Below are positions 8,151 to 17,414 of a DNA stretch of 49,042 nt, piece after piece. A program made the position numbers and the translations under genes. Under the pieces are notes generated by a model, which was not told the DNA's origin, did no database searches, and saw nothing but the letters and a program-made list of their open reading frames with translations. The stretch is from Pseudobutyrivibrio ruminis (lineage in GTDB: Bacteria > Bacillota > Clostridia > Lachnospirales > Lachnospiraceae), in contig SVES01000026.1 of NCBI GenBank assembly GCA_015057305.1, positions 1-49,042 of the forward strand, read 5' to 3'. Every line of letters starts with the position of its first letter. The stretch's first letter is position 1.

Positions 8151-9193
8151 TGGAATTCTCAGAGGTTGTAGATTTTTTAAGAAAATATGATGGAAGACCA
8201 GTTCGTCTTATGGAAGTATGTGGCAGTCACACCCACGCAATTGCAAAGCATGGAATTAGAGATATACTTTCACCAAAGATTGAACTACTTTCAGGCCCTG
8301 GGTGTCCAGTGTGCGTGACACCTACGGCATATATAGATAAGCTAATTGAGCTTAGCCTAGAGCCAGACACCACGGTGGCAACCTTTGGGGACTTGCTTAG
8401 AGTGCCAGGCTCAAAGGAAAGCTTGAATGAAGCTAAAGGACGTGGTGCATCAGTTGAAATGGTATATTCTCCAATGGATGTGCTAGGCTTGGCAAAGGCT
8501 AATCCAGATAAAAAATACGTGTTTGCTGCTGTAGGTTTTGAAACAACAGCTCCTGTCTATACATTGCTTTTGGACAATGTGATAGCACAGAAGCTAGACA
8601 ATATTCGCATCCTTACAGCCTTAAAAACAATGCCAGGGGCGATTTCATATTTGTGTGACAATGGGGCAGCAATTGATGGATTTATAGCGCCAGGTCATGT
8701 AAGCGCGGTGACAGGAGCAGATTATTTTAACAACTTGGCTGATAAATATCACATTCCATTTGCAGTGTCAGGCTTCGGCGCCAAGGAGCTTGTTATCGCA
8801 ATTTATGGCTTGGTTCAGATGATAATTAAGAATCAGCCGCAGGTTAAGAACTATTACACATCTGTGGTAGATAGTGGACAAAATGACATTATTGTCAATC
8901 AACTAAATAAGTATTTTCAGCCAGCAGATGTTGTGTGGAGAGGAATGGGCGTAATTCCTGCCTCAGGACTATTACTAAAGGACGAATATAATGCCTTTGA
9001 TGCAGGCAGCCAGGGGCTGGATGAGGATAACAAGCGAAATAAGGCTTGCCGCTGCGGAGATATTCTTATGGGCAAGGCAAAGCCTTCAGACTGCCCACTA
9101 TTTGGCAAAGTGTGTACCCCAATGTCTCCCGAGGGAGCCTGCATGGTATCCGAAGAAGGCAGCTGCTTCAACGCATACTTGGTTAGACGTTGA
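8150..9193 (+). CDS. hypD: Hydrogenase maturation protein HypD
   Basis: 347 residues; an iron-sulfur protein that, with HypC, assembles Fe(CN)2CO. Conserved motifs seen: MEVCGSHTHAI (about residues 22-32), GPGCPVCVTP (about 47-56), GFETTAP (near 130), and a C-terminal cysteine cluster (CRCGDIL, CPLFGKVC, CMVSEEGSC) that supplies [4Fe-4S] ligands. The start overlaps the hypC stop. The gap to hypE is 137 bases and contains a copy of the palindromic repeat. Confidence 0.96.
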   Translation: MEFSEVVDFLRKYDGRPVRLMEVCGSHTHAIAKHGIRDILSPKIELLSGPGCPVCVTPTAYIDKLIELSLEPDTTVATFGDLLRVPGSKESLNEAKGRGASVEMVYSPMDVLGLAKANPDKKYVFAAVGFETTAPVYTLLLDNVIAQKLDNIRILTALKTMPGAISYLCDNGAAIDGFIAPGHVSAVTGADYFNNLADKYHIPFAVSGFGAKELVIAIYGLVQMIIKNQPQVKNYYTSVVDSGQNDIIVNQLNKYFQPADVVWRGMGVIPASGLLLKDEYNAFDAGSQGLDEDNKRNKACRCGDILMGKAKPSDCPLFGKVCTPMSPEGACMVSEEGSCFNAYLVRR

Positions 9194-9226
9194 TTGGTTT
9201 GCGTGAGCATGAGAAAATTTAAATGA

Positions 9227-9315
9227 GCAATCAATAGATAACAAGCTATTATAATTTTGACTGAGACATGTAGTCGAAGGAAAAATTCATAATGCTTGTT
9301 AGCGTAATTGATTGC
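9227..9315. repeat. Palindromic repeat family, copy C (hypD-hypE gap)
   Basis: Outer arms GCAATCAAT (9227-9235) and ATTGATTGC (9307-9315) are perfect inverted repeats. Inside them are AACAAGC (9240-9246) and GCTTGTT (9294-9300), then AT-rich arms around a GACTGAGACATGTAGTC loop. The left arm has AGAT and the right arm GCGTA between outer arm and core, the same asymmetry as in copy D. It begins 33 bases after the hypD stop. Confidence 0.75.
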
Positions 9316-9330
9316 GGATTAGGAATTATT

Positions 9331-10332
9331 ATGGAAAAGATTATTATGGAGCACGGCTCAGGCGGCCGTGCAACAGGCGAATTAATTAGAGAAATATTTG
9401 AGTCTCAATTCAATAGCGACGTGTTGTCTGAGATGGAAGATGCAGCAGTAGTACCAGGAAATGGAACCATAGCCATGACAACAGATAGTTTTGTTGTCAC
9501 CCCCTTGGAATTCCCAGGCGGGGATATAGGTCGCCTATGCATCTGTGGCACAGTAAATGATTTGTGTATGCGTGGAGCGATACCTAAATATATAACTTGT
9601 GGCTTTATCCTAGAGGAGGGGGCAGATGTAGAAACCCTTCGCAGAATAGTTAAATCAATGGCAGAAACAGCAACAGAAGCAGGTGTAAAAATTGTTGCAG
9701 GAGATACCAAAGTCATTGAGGGGAATGGTGGCATTTATGTAAATACAGCAGGAGTTGGCTTTGTACCAGCAGGGGTTGATATAAAAGCTAAAAATGCAAA
9801 AGCTGGAGATGTAATCATTGTCTCAGGAAATGTTGGAGACCATCATGCCACTGTTTTAAGTCAGAGAATGGGAATAAAAAATAGTATCGTCAGTGATAAT
9901 GCCCCTTTGCAGGAAATGGTAGGAAAGCTTGTTGAAAACAAAATTCCAGTGCACGTTTTGCGAGATGTCACTCGCGGTGGCTTGGCAACAGTTTTAAAGG
10001 AGTTGGCCTTGGCATCAGGCTTGTGCTTTGATATTCATCAGGACAAATTGCCGGTTGATCCACAGGTTCAGTCCTTTGCAGGGTTACTGGGATTGGACCC
10101 ACTGTACATGGGCAATGAAGGAAAGCTGGTTGCAATAGTTCCAAAGGAATTTGCCCCACAGGCAGTGGAAATAATCAGAAACTGTAAGTATGGTGAAAAT
10201 GCATGTATGATAGGCGTTGTCAACACCCCAGAAAGCGAAGCTGAGACAGGGGCGCTAATTATGAAGACAGAAATAGGTGGACGCCGCTTCCTTGATATTC
10301 TTCAAGGAGAAGGTCTTCCAAGAATCTGTTAG
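9331..10332 (+). CDS. hypE: Hydrogenase maturation protein HypE (carbamoyl dehydratase)
   Basis: 333 residues; dehydrates the thiocarboxamide on its own C-terminal cysteine to thiocyanate for transfer to iron. Typical MEKIIMEHGSGG start, PurM-like fold, and the functional PRIC C-terminus, where C333 is the modified residue. I chose ATG 9331 (AGGAA upstream at 9321). The in-frame ATG at 9292 lies inside the right arm of palindromic repeat copy C and would add 13 non-conserved residues encoded by the repeat. It ends the hyp cluster. Confidence 0.95.
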   Translation: MEKIIMEHGSGGRATGELIREIFESQFNSDVLSEMEDAAVVPGNGTIAMTTDSFVVTPLEFPGGDIGRLCICGTVNDLCMRGAIPKYITCGFILEEGADVETLRRIVKSMAETATEAGVKIVAGDTKVIEGNGGIYVNTAGVGFVPAGVDIKAKNAKAGDVIIVSGNVGDHHATVLSQRMGIKNSIVSDNAPLQEMVGKLVENKIPVHVLRDVTRGGLATVLKELALASGLCFDIHQDKLPVDPQVQSFAGLLGLDPLYMGNEGKLVAIVPKEFAPQAVEIIRNCKYGENACMIGVVNTPESEAETGALIMKTEIGGRRFLDILQGEGLPRIC

Positions 10333-10394
10333 CAAACATTCAGACAATCAACATACATTTAACAAAACTTTCATAGTTTGTCTTCAGGTTCTTA

Positions 10395-10403
10395 TGCTAT
10401 AAT
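10395..10403 (+). promoter_or_regulatory. Probable extended -10 promoter for the response regulator
   Basis: TGCTATAAT at 10395-10403, an extended -10 box; the -35 region (about 10375) is poor. It would start transcription near 10410, about 38 bases before the TTG start. Confidence 0.5.
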
Positions 10404-10447
10404 AAACCTACATCATCCATAAAGATTATCCGTAAGGAGGATGCACT

Positions 10448-10831
10448 TTGGGAAAGACAGTACTTATAGTCGACGACTCCAGATTTATGAGAGCTGTTGT
10501 CAGAGGTGAAGTAGAAAAAAATGGCTGTACTGTAGTTGCAGAAGCAGATTGTAGCGATGGTGCAGTTGAAAAATACAAAGAGTTCAAGCCAGATATTGTC
10601 ACAATGGATATTACAATGACAGTTGACGGGCATACTATTGGTAGAAGTTCAAATGGTATTGATGCAATTAAGCAGATTATGGAAATAGATCCAAACGCCA
10701 AAATCTTAGTTGTTAGTGCCATGGGACAAAAGTGTTATGTAATAGAAGCTATTGAGGCTGGGGCTAAGGACTTTGTTATTAAACCTTTTGATGAAGCAAG
10801 ATTTGCGGAGGCGTTGGCCCATTTTACATGA
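10448..10831 (+). CDS. Single-domain CheY-like response regulator with an enlarged active-site loop
   Basis: 127 residues, receiver domain only. The acidic pair D9/D10, phospho-acceptor D54, S90 (the T/S switch) and K112 are all present. The loop right after D54 is unusual: instead of the short xxMPxMxG turn there are roughly ten additional residues (about 57-69, VDGHTIGRSS) before NGIDAI. The start is TTG 10448, fixed by AAGGAGG at 10434-10440; the ATG at 10441 is out of frame. No kinase or chemotaxis gene is adjacent, so its partner is unknown. Confidence 0.85.
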   Translation: MGKTVLIVDDSRFMRAVVRGEVEKNGCTVVAEADCSDGAVEKYKEFKPDIVTMDITMTVDGHTIGRSSNGIDAIKQIMEIDPNAKILVVSAMGQKCYVIEAIEAGAKDFVIKPFDEARFAEALAHFT

Positions 10832-10848
10832 AAACAGAATATTGATTA

Positions 10849-10882
10849 AAATCCAGTTGCATTTGCAACTGGATTTTTTATT
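10849..10882 (+). terminator. Intrinsic terminator after the response regulator
   Basis: AAATCCAGTTGC (10849-10860), a 4-base loop, then GCAACTGGATTT (10865-10876) running into TTTT. A strong 12-bp stem. Confidence 0.9.
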
Positions 10883-10960
10883 GTGAAAAACACCCCTATA
10901 GGAAACTAATTGTGCACAATCAGTACGGAATGCGGATAAAATGATGAAATGAGACAAAGA

Positions 10961-10986
10961 AAAAAGACCGAACCAACGGTCTTTTT
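10961..10986 (-). terminator. Terminator of the minus-strand glycosidase-like gene
   Basis: AAAAAGACCG (10961-10970) and CGGTCTTTTT (10977-10986) form a 10-bp stem with a 6-base loop. The flanking A and T tracts let it work in both directions. A smaller hairpin TTAGGA-AAC-TCCTAA lies at about 11019-11033. Confidence 0.75.
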
Positions 10987-11079
10987 GAGGGGAGTATAAA
11001 TAATTAATAAGGGTGCGCTTAGGAAACTCCTAAACACGGTTTGATTATATAATAGAATAATTGACAATGCAACAAGTAT

Positions 11080-12240
11080 TTAAAATTTTTTATCATTAAC
11101 TTTAACTAGCCCATCTGAGGAATATATACTTTTGGAATTCCAAAGAATCCATTCTTCATATCCAGCATCATAAACAGCCTGGATTTCCTTTCTGATAGCA
11201 GTGCCATCATATTCAATGTAACCATCAACCCAAGTGGCATCAAAGGCTTGAAGCCAAGGGCGTATTACAGCTACTTCATCGGAATCTAGACTGGATAAAA
11301 TATTTTTAGAATAGGACAAGGCTTCATAAATTGTCTCGTAAGGCGCAGCATCAGGAATTTCTAAGCCAAATTCCCCGGAAGCATAATGAGATGGATAAAT
11401 CATAGGGCACAGCACATCAAGGGTGCTTGCAAAGGTCTGGTAGTCCTGTCCCACATGCTCTGCATCTATTTGACTGTGAATGATTGTGCCAAATACATCA
11501 GCTGTAACTGGAACCCCCATTTCGTGCATGGAAGCGCAGATTTGGTTTATAAAGGTGTTTATATATTCCTGGCGATTTGTGTCATCTATGACTGTGCCAT
11601 AATTAGCCTGCTCGGCGTTGGTGCCAACAGGAAAACGCACGTAATCCAATTGAATCTCATCAAAGCCAAGCTCAGCGCAGCTTTCGCAAATGCTTATTAT
11701 GTAATCCCACACTTCCTGCCGGCAAGGATTTACCCAGGCATTGCCATACAAATCAGTTACAGGCTCACCTGCGTATGTGCAAAGTCCCAATTCAGGCTTT
11801 GCGGAAGCCAAGATTGGGTCCTTGAAGCAAGGAACCCTTGCTATAACGTAGATGTTATTGTCCTTTAATTGCTTTAATAGAGCATTTATATCCTTGATGT
11901 AGGGGATGCACGCCCCAATTTCTAGGGCATAAGCATTGTTCATTTCAAAGGAAATGTTTCCGTTATCGTCTTTTACATCCAATACTATGGTGTTGAGTTC
12001 GGTTTCATTAACTAAATTAATAATTTCATCCATGCGCTGGGTTCCAGCAGTGGGCCCTGTGACATAAATTCCACGAACCTTCGTGTGATTATTTTTCCAG
12101 GTCAAAGGATCAAAGGTATCATCTTCTTGAATGGAGCTGATTTCTTCTATATCTTCAGATATTTCAGGTTGGGATGAGGCAAAAAAGAAGCAAAAGAATA
12201 TTAAAAGTAATACCAATAAAAGTGATTGTAATTTTTTCAT
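11080..12240 (-). CDS. Exported putative glycoside hydrolase (DUF4015 type)
   Basis: 386 residues with a hydrophobic N-terminal export signal or anchor (about 4-24). The rest resembles the putative glycosyl hydrolase family once called DUF4015: VRGIYVTGPTAG, then TELNTIVLDVKDDNGNISF, VIARVPCFKDP, the NPCRQEVWDYI segment and FDEIQLDYVRFPVG, consistent with a TIM-barrel with acidic residues at strand ends. Substrate is unknown; family members are often found near cell-wall genes. GGGAG precedes the ATG. It is transcribed divergently from the methyltransferase operon, with 133 bases between them. Confidence 0.82.
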   Translation of the reverse strand: MKKLQSLLLVLLLIFFCFFFASSQPEISEDIEEISSIQEDDTFDPLTWKNNHTKVRGIYVTGPTAGTQRMDEIINLVNETELNTIVLDVKDDNGNISFEMNNAYALEIGACIPYIKDINALLKQLKDNNIYVIARVPCFKDPILASAKPELGLCTYAGEPVTDLYGNAWVNPCRQEVWDYIISICESCAELGFDEIQLDYVRFPVGTNAEQANYGTVIDDTNRQEYINTFINQICASMHEMGVPVTADVFGTIIHSQIDAEHVGQDYQTFASTLDVLCPMIYPSHYASGEFGLEIPDAAPYETIYEALSYSKNILSSLDSDEVAVIRPWLQAFDATWVDGYIEYDGTAIRKEIQAVYDAGYEEWILWNSKSIYSSDGLVKVNDKKF

Positions 12241-12373
12241 AAAAACTCCCGTAAAAATTTATTGCTTTTACCATGATACAACAAATTGATTGTGGAATGA
12301 AGTGTAGAAAAAAGCTATAATATATGGTAAAAAGAGAACAATATGGATAAAAATAGGCAATAGAAAGAATTAG

Positions 12374-13525
12374 ATGAATACAAAGATTTACACAATTAGC
12401 TGTCCATGCCATTTTGGGCTGGAAGCACCATTAAAAAGAGAAATATACGACATGGGCTATGATGTTACGGAGGTAACAGACGGCCGTGTTACATTTACCG
12501 GGGATGCAGAGGCAATTTGCAGAGCAAATATACATCTTCGTTGCGCCGAGCGTATTTTAGTGGAGGTAGGCAGATTTCATGCAACTACCTTTGAGGAGTT
12601 ATTCCAGGGAATAAAGGCCTTGCCATGGGAGGAGTACATTCCTAAGGATGGCAAGTTTTGGGTTACCAAGGCTACATCTGTAAAGAGCAAGCTTTTTTCC
12701 CTAACTGATATACAGTCCATTGCAAAAAAGGCAATGGTTGAAAGAATGAAGTCCTACTATGATTTGAATTGGTTCGAGGAATCGGGAGCGGAATATCCTG
12801 TTAGAATTTTCCTGTTAAAGGATGACGTGGTGGTTACCCTTGATTCTACAGGTACTCCACTTCACAAAAGGGGATATCGTACCTATACCAGCAAGGCGCC
12901 TTTGTCAGAGACAATGGCTGCTGCCCTTATCCAGCTGACACCATGGCATCCAGACAGAATACTTGTGGATCCTTTCTGCGGTTCAGGAACCTTTCTTATT
13001 GAGGCGGCTATGATTGCCTGCAACATTGCACCTGGACTTAACAGAGATTTTACTTCAATGGATTGGGACAACATCATCCCAGCCAAGACCTGGAAGGACT
13101 GCTTTGATGAAGCCAGGTCTGAGGTTAATACAGATATCCAATGTGATTTGCAAGGCTTTGATATAGATCCAGAGATGGTAAAAATTGCCAGACTTAATGC
13201 AAAGCAGGCTGGGGTAGACCATCTGATACATTTTCAGGTTAGAGATGTGGCGGATTTGCACCATCCTAAAAAGTATGGCTTTGTTCTCACAAATCCCCCA
13301 TATGGTGAAAGACTGGAGGAAAAGAAGGATTTGCCAGAGCTTTACCGCAAGCTTGGGGAGGCTTTTAAGGGTCTAGACAGCTGGTCTATGTATGTTATCA
13401 CCAGCTATGAGGATGCGCCAAAGGCTATCGGAAGAAAAGCGGATAAGAACCGCAAAATATACAATGGAATGATTAAAACTTATTTTTATCAATTTTTGGG
13501 TCCAAAGCCAAAGAAGAAGGGCTAA
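12374..13525 (+). CDS. THUMP-domain RNA guanine-N2 methyltransferase (RlmL/YpsC type)
   Basis: 383 residues. The N-terminal ferredoxin-like/THUMP region (about 1-165) binds RNA; the C-terminal Rossmann methyltransferase has the SAM site VDPFCGSGTFLIEAA (near residue 197) and the catalytic LTNPPYGERL (about 308-317), the NPPY motif for exocyclic amino-group methylation. The likely product is m2G in 23S rRNA, as for the E. coli RlmL N-terminal half; the short form resembles B. subtilis YpsC. It is the first gene of a tight six-gene run. Confidence 0.9.
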   Translation: MNTKIYTISCPCHFGLEAPLKREIYDMGYDVTEVTDGRVTFTGDAEAICRANIHLRCAERILVEVGRFHATTFEELFQGIKALPWEEYIPKDGKFWVTKATSVKSKLFSLTDIQSIAKKAMVERMKSYYDLNWFEESGAEYPVRIFLLKDDVVVTLDSTGTPLHKRGYRTYTSKAPLSETMAAALIQLTPWHPDRILVDPFCGSGTFLIEAAMIACNIAPGLNRDFTSMDWDNIIPAKTWKDCFDEARSEVNTDIQCDLQGFDIDPEMVKIARLNAKQAGVDHLIHFQVRDVADLHHPKKYGFVLTNPPYGERLEEKKDLPELYRKLGEAFKGLDSWSMYVITSYEDAPKAIGRKADKNRKIYNGMIKTYFYQFLGPKPKKKG

Positions 13526-13528
13526 TAA

Positions 13529-15256
13529 ATGAAATTTTCCAAGAGATATTTAGCATTTATTTTAATAATTGCTTTTGTTTTAGTTTGGAAATTGAATAAT
13601 TGGAATGACAGATATGCCGCAGTGGAGACATTTCGTGGCGCTACGCTAAATGAGGATGTATTATACCCACTAATGTCAAAGAATCTTAACGATTCTAATC
13701 AGCTGCAGGTATACATTAACGGAGAGCTATACTCGGCGTCTCAGGCAGATACTATTTTAAATGAGAGCTTGAATCCAGTAGGCTCCCTGGAGTTTGTGCG
13801 CTCAGCACTAAAGGGCTCAGCTTTTATGAGCAGCGATAGAAGTGCTGTGATTCAAATAACCAACGACATTTTTGAATTTGTGGAAGGCAGTGAATCAGCA
13901 ACTGAGAATGGGGAGGAAATTCAACTGTCAATAAAGCCATCTATCTACTTAGGTGAGCTTTACATTGGCCTGGAGGATTTATGTCAGGTGTTTGGCTATG
14001 AGTACAACTATAACAAAGCCAATTACACCGTAACAATTGACTATGAAAACACACCAACCTTACCGTCCAAGTACGACCTTCGAGAGGTAAATAGAGTCAG
14101 TGAAATAAGAAATCAAGGTTCCACAGCTACCTGCTGGGCTTGTGCTTCGTTGGAGGCATTGGAGTCATCACTGCTTCCAGCAAACAAGTATATTTTTTCT
14201 GTGGACTCAATGATTAACGATAACAGCTTCGGTCTTGATGAATCTGCCGGAGGAAAATATACTATGGCCCTTGCATATCTTTTGTCTTGGCAGGGTCCAA
14301 AGCTGGAGGAAGATGCTGAGAATCAGGATATTGCTGTCCATCTTCAGGAAGCGCATTTTTATGATTCGGAAAATTTGGACGAAATAAAAATGGCAGTATA
14401 TCAGTATGGTGGAGTTTCATCATCTATATATGCAAGCGTGTCTACATCAAATCTTACAAATTCCAGCAGTTATAATAGGGCAACTAATTCCTACTGCTAT
14501 GTTGGAAATTCTAAGCCTAATCATGATGTGGTAATAATTGGCTGGGACGATTCATATCCAGCTAGCAAGTTTAGTGAGACAGTTCCTGGAAATGGAGCTT
14601 TTATATGCCAGAATAGCTGGGGCACAGGCTTTGGTGATGATGGAGTATTTTACATTTCCTACTATGATTCAAATATAGGAAATCAGGCGGTTTCTTATGT
14701 AAAGGTGGATACTAACAATACCTATAGCTATATTTACCAGAGCGATTTGTGCGGCTGGGTTGGACAGATTGGCTATAACAAGGAATGGGCATACGGGGCA
14801 AATACCTTTGTGGCAGATAGCGACCAACAGATTGAAGCTGCTGGATTTTATGCTCTTGGGGAAAATACAAGCTATCAAATATATTTTGTTTCAAATTATG
14901 AAAACACCAGCACTTTATCAGAAAAGGAGCTGGTTGCTTCTGGTACAGTCAGCCAAAAGGGCTACTATACAATCAAGTTTAATTTGGCCAAGCCTGTTAA
15001 GGCAGGAGAAAGCTTTGCCATTGTTTTATATGTAAATACACCAGACACCAAGAGACCATTAGCTGTAGAATATGCAACAGATAAAATGACAGAGGCGGTA
15101 GATATCACTGATGGAAAGGGCTTCATCAGCAATAACGGTTTGGATTGGGAAAATGTTGAAGATACAGTAAGCTCAAATCTATGTATAAAGGCTTATGCAA
15201 ATAATGTTATGGAGGTATTTGATACTGACACGGGAGATAGTGTTGAATATCAGTAA
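13529..15256 (+). CDS. Surface papain-family (C1) cysteine protease
   Basis: 575 residues with an N-terminal signal anchor (about 6-20). Residues 40-170 resemble a copper-amine-oxidase-N-like stalk domain. The C1 domain follows: Q196, C202 (TCWACAS), H332 (NHDVVIIGWDD) and N362 (QNSWGTGFGDDG), all catalytic residues present. The C-terminal part (about 395-560) is beta-rich and fits the lectin-like domain often joined to clostridial C1 proteases. No sortase motif. The gene starts 3 bases after the methyltransferase stop and is 5 bases from the amidase gene, so it is co-transcribed. Substrate unknown. Confidence 0.9.
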   Translation: MKFSKRYLAFILIIAFVLVWKLNNWNDRYAAVETFRGATLNEDVLYPLMSKNLNDSNQLQVYINGELYSASQADTILNESLNPVGSLEFVRSALKGSAFMSSDRSAVIQITNDIFEFVEGSESATENGEEIQLSIKPSIYLGELYIGLEDLCQVFGYEYNYNKANYTVTIDYENTPTLPSKYDLREVNRVSEIRNQGSTATCWACASLEALESSLLPANKYIFSVDSMINDNSFGLDESAGGKYTMALAYLLSWQGPKLEEDAENQDIAVHLQEAHFYDSENLDEIKMAVYQYGGVSSSIYASVSTSNLTNSSSYNRATNSYCYVGNSKPNHDVVIIGWDDSYPASKFSETVPGNGAFICQNSWGTGFGDDGVFYISYYDSNIGNQAVSYVKVDTNNTYSYIYQSDLCGWVGQIGYNKEWAYGANTFVADSDQQIEAAGFYALGENTSYQIYFVSNYENTSTLSEKELVASGTVSQKGYYTIKFNLAKPVKAGESFAIVLYVNTPDTKRPLAVEYATDKMTEAVDITDGKGFISNNGLDWENVEDTVSSNLCIKAYANNVMEVFDTDTGDSVEYQ

Positions 15257-15261
15257 ATGAG

Positions 15262-16329
15262 ATGGAACGAAAGGTAATGGGCGCCTTTACGGCAATTATT
15301 TTAGTGGTAGTCATATGTGTGGGCTGCCTCCTTATTTATGTGCCAAATATGCACATAATTGCGCTTAGGATAGAGGATAGCAAAACCGAAGGCGGCAGAA
15401 TATCTGTAATGGATATGCTTCGGGCCAGCTCTGAAGAGCTGGAGGGGGAGCCGGCAGACACCAGAGAATCAGTGCTAAAAGGGCATCAGATAAGGCTGGC
15501 ACTGCCACCTAATGTAACAAGCGCCAGCGTGGATATTGAAAACATTTATGTTGAAAGAACTGTTGTAATCACCATAAATGGAATTGGTAAGGATTATTTT
15601 AGTAATTATCCCCTTAGAGGAGAATCAAATCATATCGAAGATATAACCTATGATAGCGAAAATCTTGTGGGTGTTATTGAAATAACAATGGATGATGTGC
15701 TGGAGGTCCAGATGTCATCCGAGGGAGAATATATCTATTTCGATTTTGTAGATCCCCATGATATTTATGATTATATTGTGGTTGTTGATGCAGGTCACGG
15801 GGGCAATGTGCCTGGAGCCACCAAGCTTGGCGTATATGAGAAGGACCTAAATCTTGCAACGGTTCTTGAATTGAAAAGACTATTTGATGCTTGTGACAAG
15901 AATATTGGCGTCTACTATACAAGGACTAATGACACCAATCCATCCTTTGAAAATAGAGTTGGTCTTGCCAACGATTCGGATGCTGATTTGTTTTTGTCTG
16001 TGCATAATAATTCTACTGCCTCCGGGCGAATGTCTTCTATTAATGGAAGCGAGGTTATGTACGAGGGTGGGGATGCTACAGGAGAATCGAAAAAATTTGC
16101 CACCATGTGTCTTAACCACCTGCTGGAGGAATTGGGCTCCAAGTCCAAGGGAACAGTAGTTGGAGACGAGGTATATATCATTAGAATGTCTGAGTCACCA
16201 GTAGCCCTTGTTGAAATCGGCTTTATGACAAATCAGAAGGAGCTGGAGGCTTTGCAGGATAAAGAATATCAAAGAAAGGCTGCACAGGCATTGTATGATG
16301 CTGTGCTGGAGTATTTAGATGAAAAATAA
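15262..16329 (+). CDS. N-acetylmuramoyl-L-alanine amidase (Amidase_3), membrane anchored
   Basis: 355 residues. An N-terminal membrane segment (about 8-27) is followed by a domain of unknown type (30-165) and an Amidase_3 catalytic domain (about 170-352). Zinc ligands are H179 (DAGHGG), E193 and H248 (SVHNN), with the catalytic glutamate in ALVEIGFMTN near residue 318. It cleaves the amide bond between MurNAc and the stem peptide. It overlaps rdgB by 11 bases. Its position next to a surface protease suggests cell-wall remodelling, but the rest of the operon is housekeeping. Confidence 0.92.
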   Translation: MERKVMGAFTAIILVVVICVGCLLIYVPNMHIIALRIEDSKTEGGRISVMDMLRASSEELEGEPADTRESVLKGHQIRLALPPNVTSASVDIENIYVERTVVITINGIGKDYFSNYPLRGESNHIEDITYDSENLVGVIEITMDDVLEVQMSSEGEYIYFDFVDPHDIYDYIVVVDAGHGGNVPGATKLGVYEKDLNLATVLELKRLFDACDKNIGVYYTRTNDTNPSFENRVGLANDSDADLFLSVHNNSTASGRMSSINGSEVMYEGGDATGESKKFATMCLNHLLEELGSKSKGTVVGDEVYIIRMSESPVALVEIGFMTNQKELEALQDKEYQRKAAQALYDAVLEYLDEK

Positions 16330-16930
16330 GATCATTTTTGCCACGGGAAACGCTAATAAAATGCGAGAAATTCGCGAGATTTTGGGAGAAGAATATTTCG
16401 AAATTAAATCCATGAAGGAAGCAGGAATAGATTGTGACATTGTGGAGGACGGCAAGACCTTTGAGGAAAATTCTCTTATAAAGGCCAAGGCAGTAGCTCA
16501 GTTTGCAAAGGATGCCATAGTTTTGGCTGATGATAGCGGCCTGGAGGTTGATGCCTTAAACAAGGAGCCAGGAGTTTATTCTGCAAGATACATGGGTGAG
16601 GATACTTCCTACGATATAAAAAATGCAAATATTATAGAGCGCCTGGAAGGGGTTGCAAAAGAGGATAGAAGTGCCAGATTCGTATGTGCCATTTCAGCAG
16701 TATTTCCAGATGGTCATGAGACTTGTGTAAGAGGAGAAATCGAGGGCTATATTGGTTATGAGCCTATGGGTGAAAATGGATTTGGCTATGACCCTATTTT
16801 TTATCTTTGGGACAAGGATGTGAGCACTGCAAGCATTTCCCCAGAGGAAAAAAATGCAATTAGCCACAGGGGAAAAGCCCTTAGAATGATAAAGGAAGAA
16901 ATTTTTAAGCATGAAAATATTGGTTGTTAG
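16319..16930 (+). CDS. rdgB: XTP/dITP diphosphatase (RdgB/HAM1)
   Basis: 203 residues. The IIFATGNANKMREI start (TGNxxK motif), the ADDSGLEVDAL metal/active-site segment (about 66-76), GFGYDPIF and the SHRGKAL C-terminal motif are all present. It removes ITP, dITP and XTP from the nucleotide pool. The start overlaps the amidase gene and the end overlaps the phosphodiesterase gene by 20 bases. Pairing of rdgB with the MJ0936-type phosphodiesterase is common in Firmicutes. Confidence 0.96.
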   Translation: MKNKIIFATGNANKMREIREILGEEYFEIKSMKEAGIDCDIVEDGKTFEENSLIKAKAVAQFAKDAIVLADDSGLEVDALNKEPGVYSARYMGEDTSYDIKNANIIERLEGVAKEDRSARFVCAISAVFPDGHETCVRGEIEGYIGYEPMGENGFGYDPIFYLWDKDVSTASISPEEKNAISHRGKALRMIKEEIFKHENIGC

Positions 16931-17414
16931 TGATACTCATGGTAAAACGGAAAATTTAAGAGATGTTATACACTATGAACGGCCAGATAGAATATATCAC
17001 CTTGGGGATGGACAGGGTGTGGAAGATAATATTTGGATGATGACAGATGCACCGGTGGAATGTGTCTGCGGCAACTGCGATTGGGGTACCAATTTGCCTG
17101 GCGAGGTAGTGCTGGAGGTTGGAAAGCATGTGATAATGCTTACACACGGTCACTATTATGGCGTTAATTATGGCTATTCAAAGATAGCAGAGGCAGCACA
17201 TCAAAAGGGCTGTGACATAGTTTTATATGGTCATACCCACGTTCCAACCATAGATCATTATGAGGATTTGATAATAGCAAATCCTGGAAGTATAGCTTAT
17301 CCACGTCAAGCTAGCAGAGAACACACTTATATGACAATTTTGTTAGATAATGAAGGTGAGATAAAAATGGACTTACATTCATTAGAGGAAATAGACAGAA
17401 AGCATGGAAATTAA
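16911..17414 (+). CDS. Metallophosphoesterase of the YfcE/MJ0936 family
   Basis: 167 residues. Dinuclear metal site motifs: SDTHG (7-11), GDGQ (near 37), GNCDW (near 58), LTHGHYYG (about 78) and GHTHVP (about 107). These enzymes hydrolyse phosphodiesters in vitro; the natural substrate is uncertain. It overlaps rdgB upstream and the ASKHA gene downstream (17404-17414), so translation is probably coupled. Confidence 0.92.
   Translation: MKILVVSDTHGKTENLRDVIHYERPDRIYHLGDGQGVEDNIWMMTDAPVECVCGNCDWGTNLPGEVVLEVGKHVIMLTHGHYYGVNYGYSKIAEAAHQKGCDIVLYGHTHVPTIDHYEDLIIANPGSIAYPRQASREHTYMTILLDNEGEIKMDLHSLEEIDRKHGN

Noticed and set aside
11386-11868. 160-residue frame opposite the glycosidase-like gene
   Set aside because: Antisense to a well-supported gene, no ribosome binding site, no recognisable protein.
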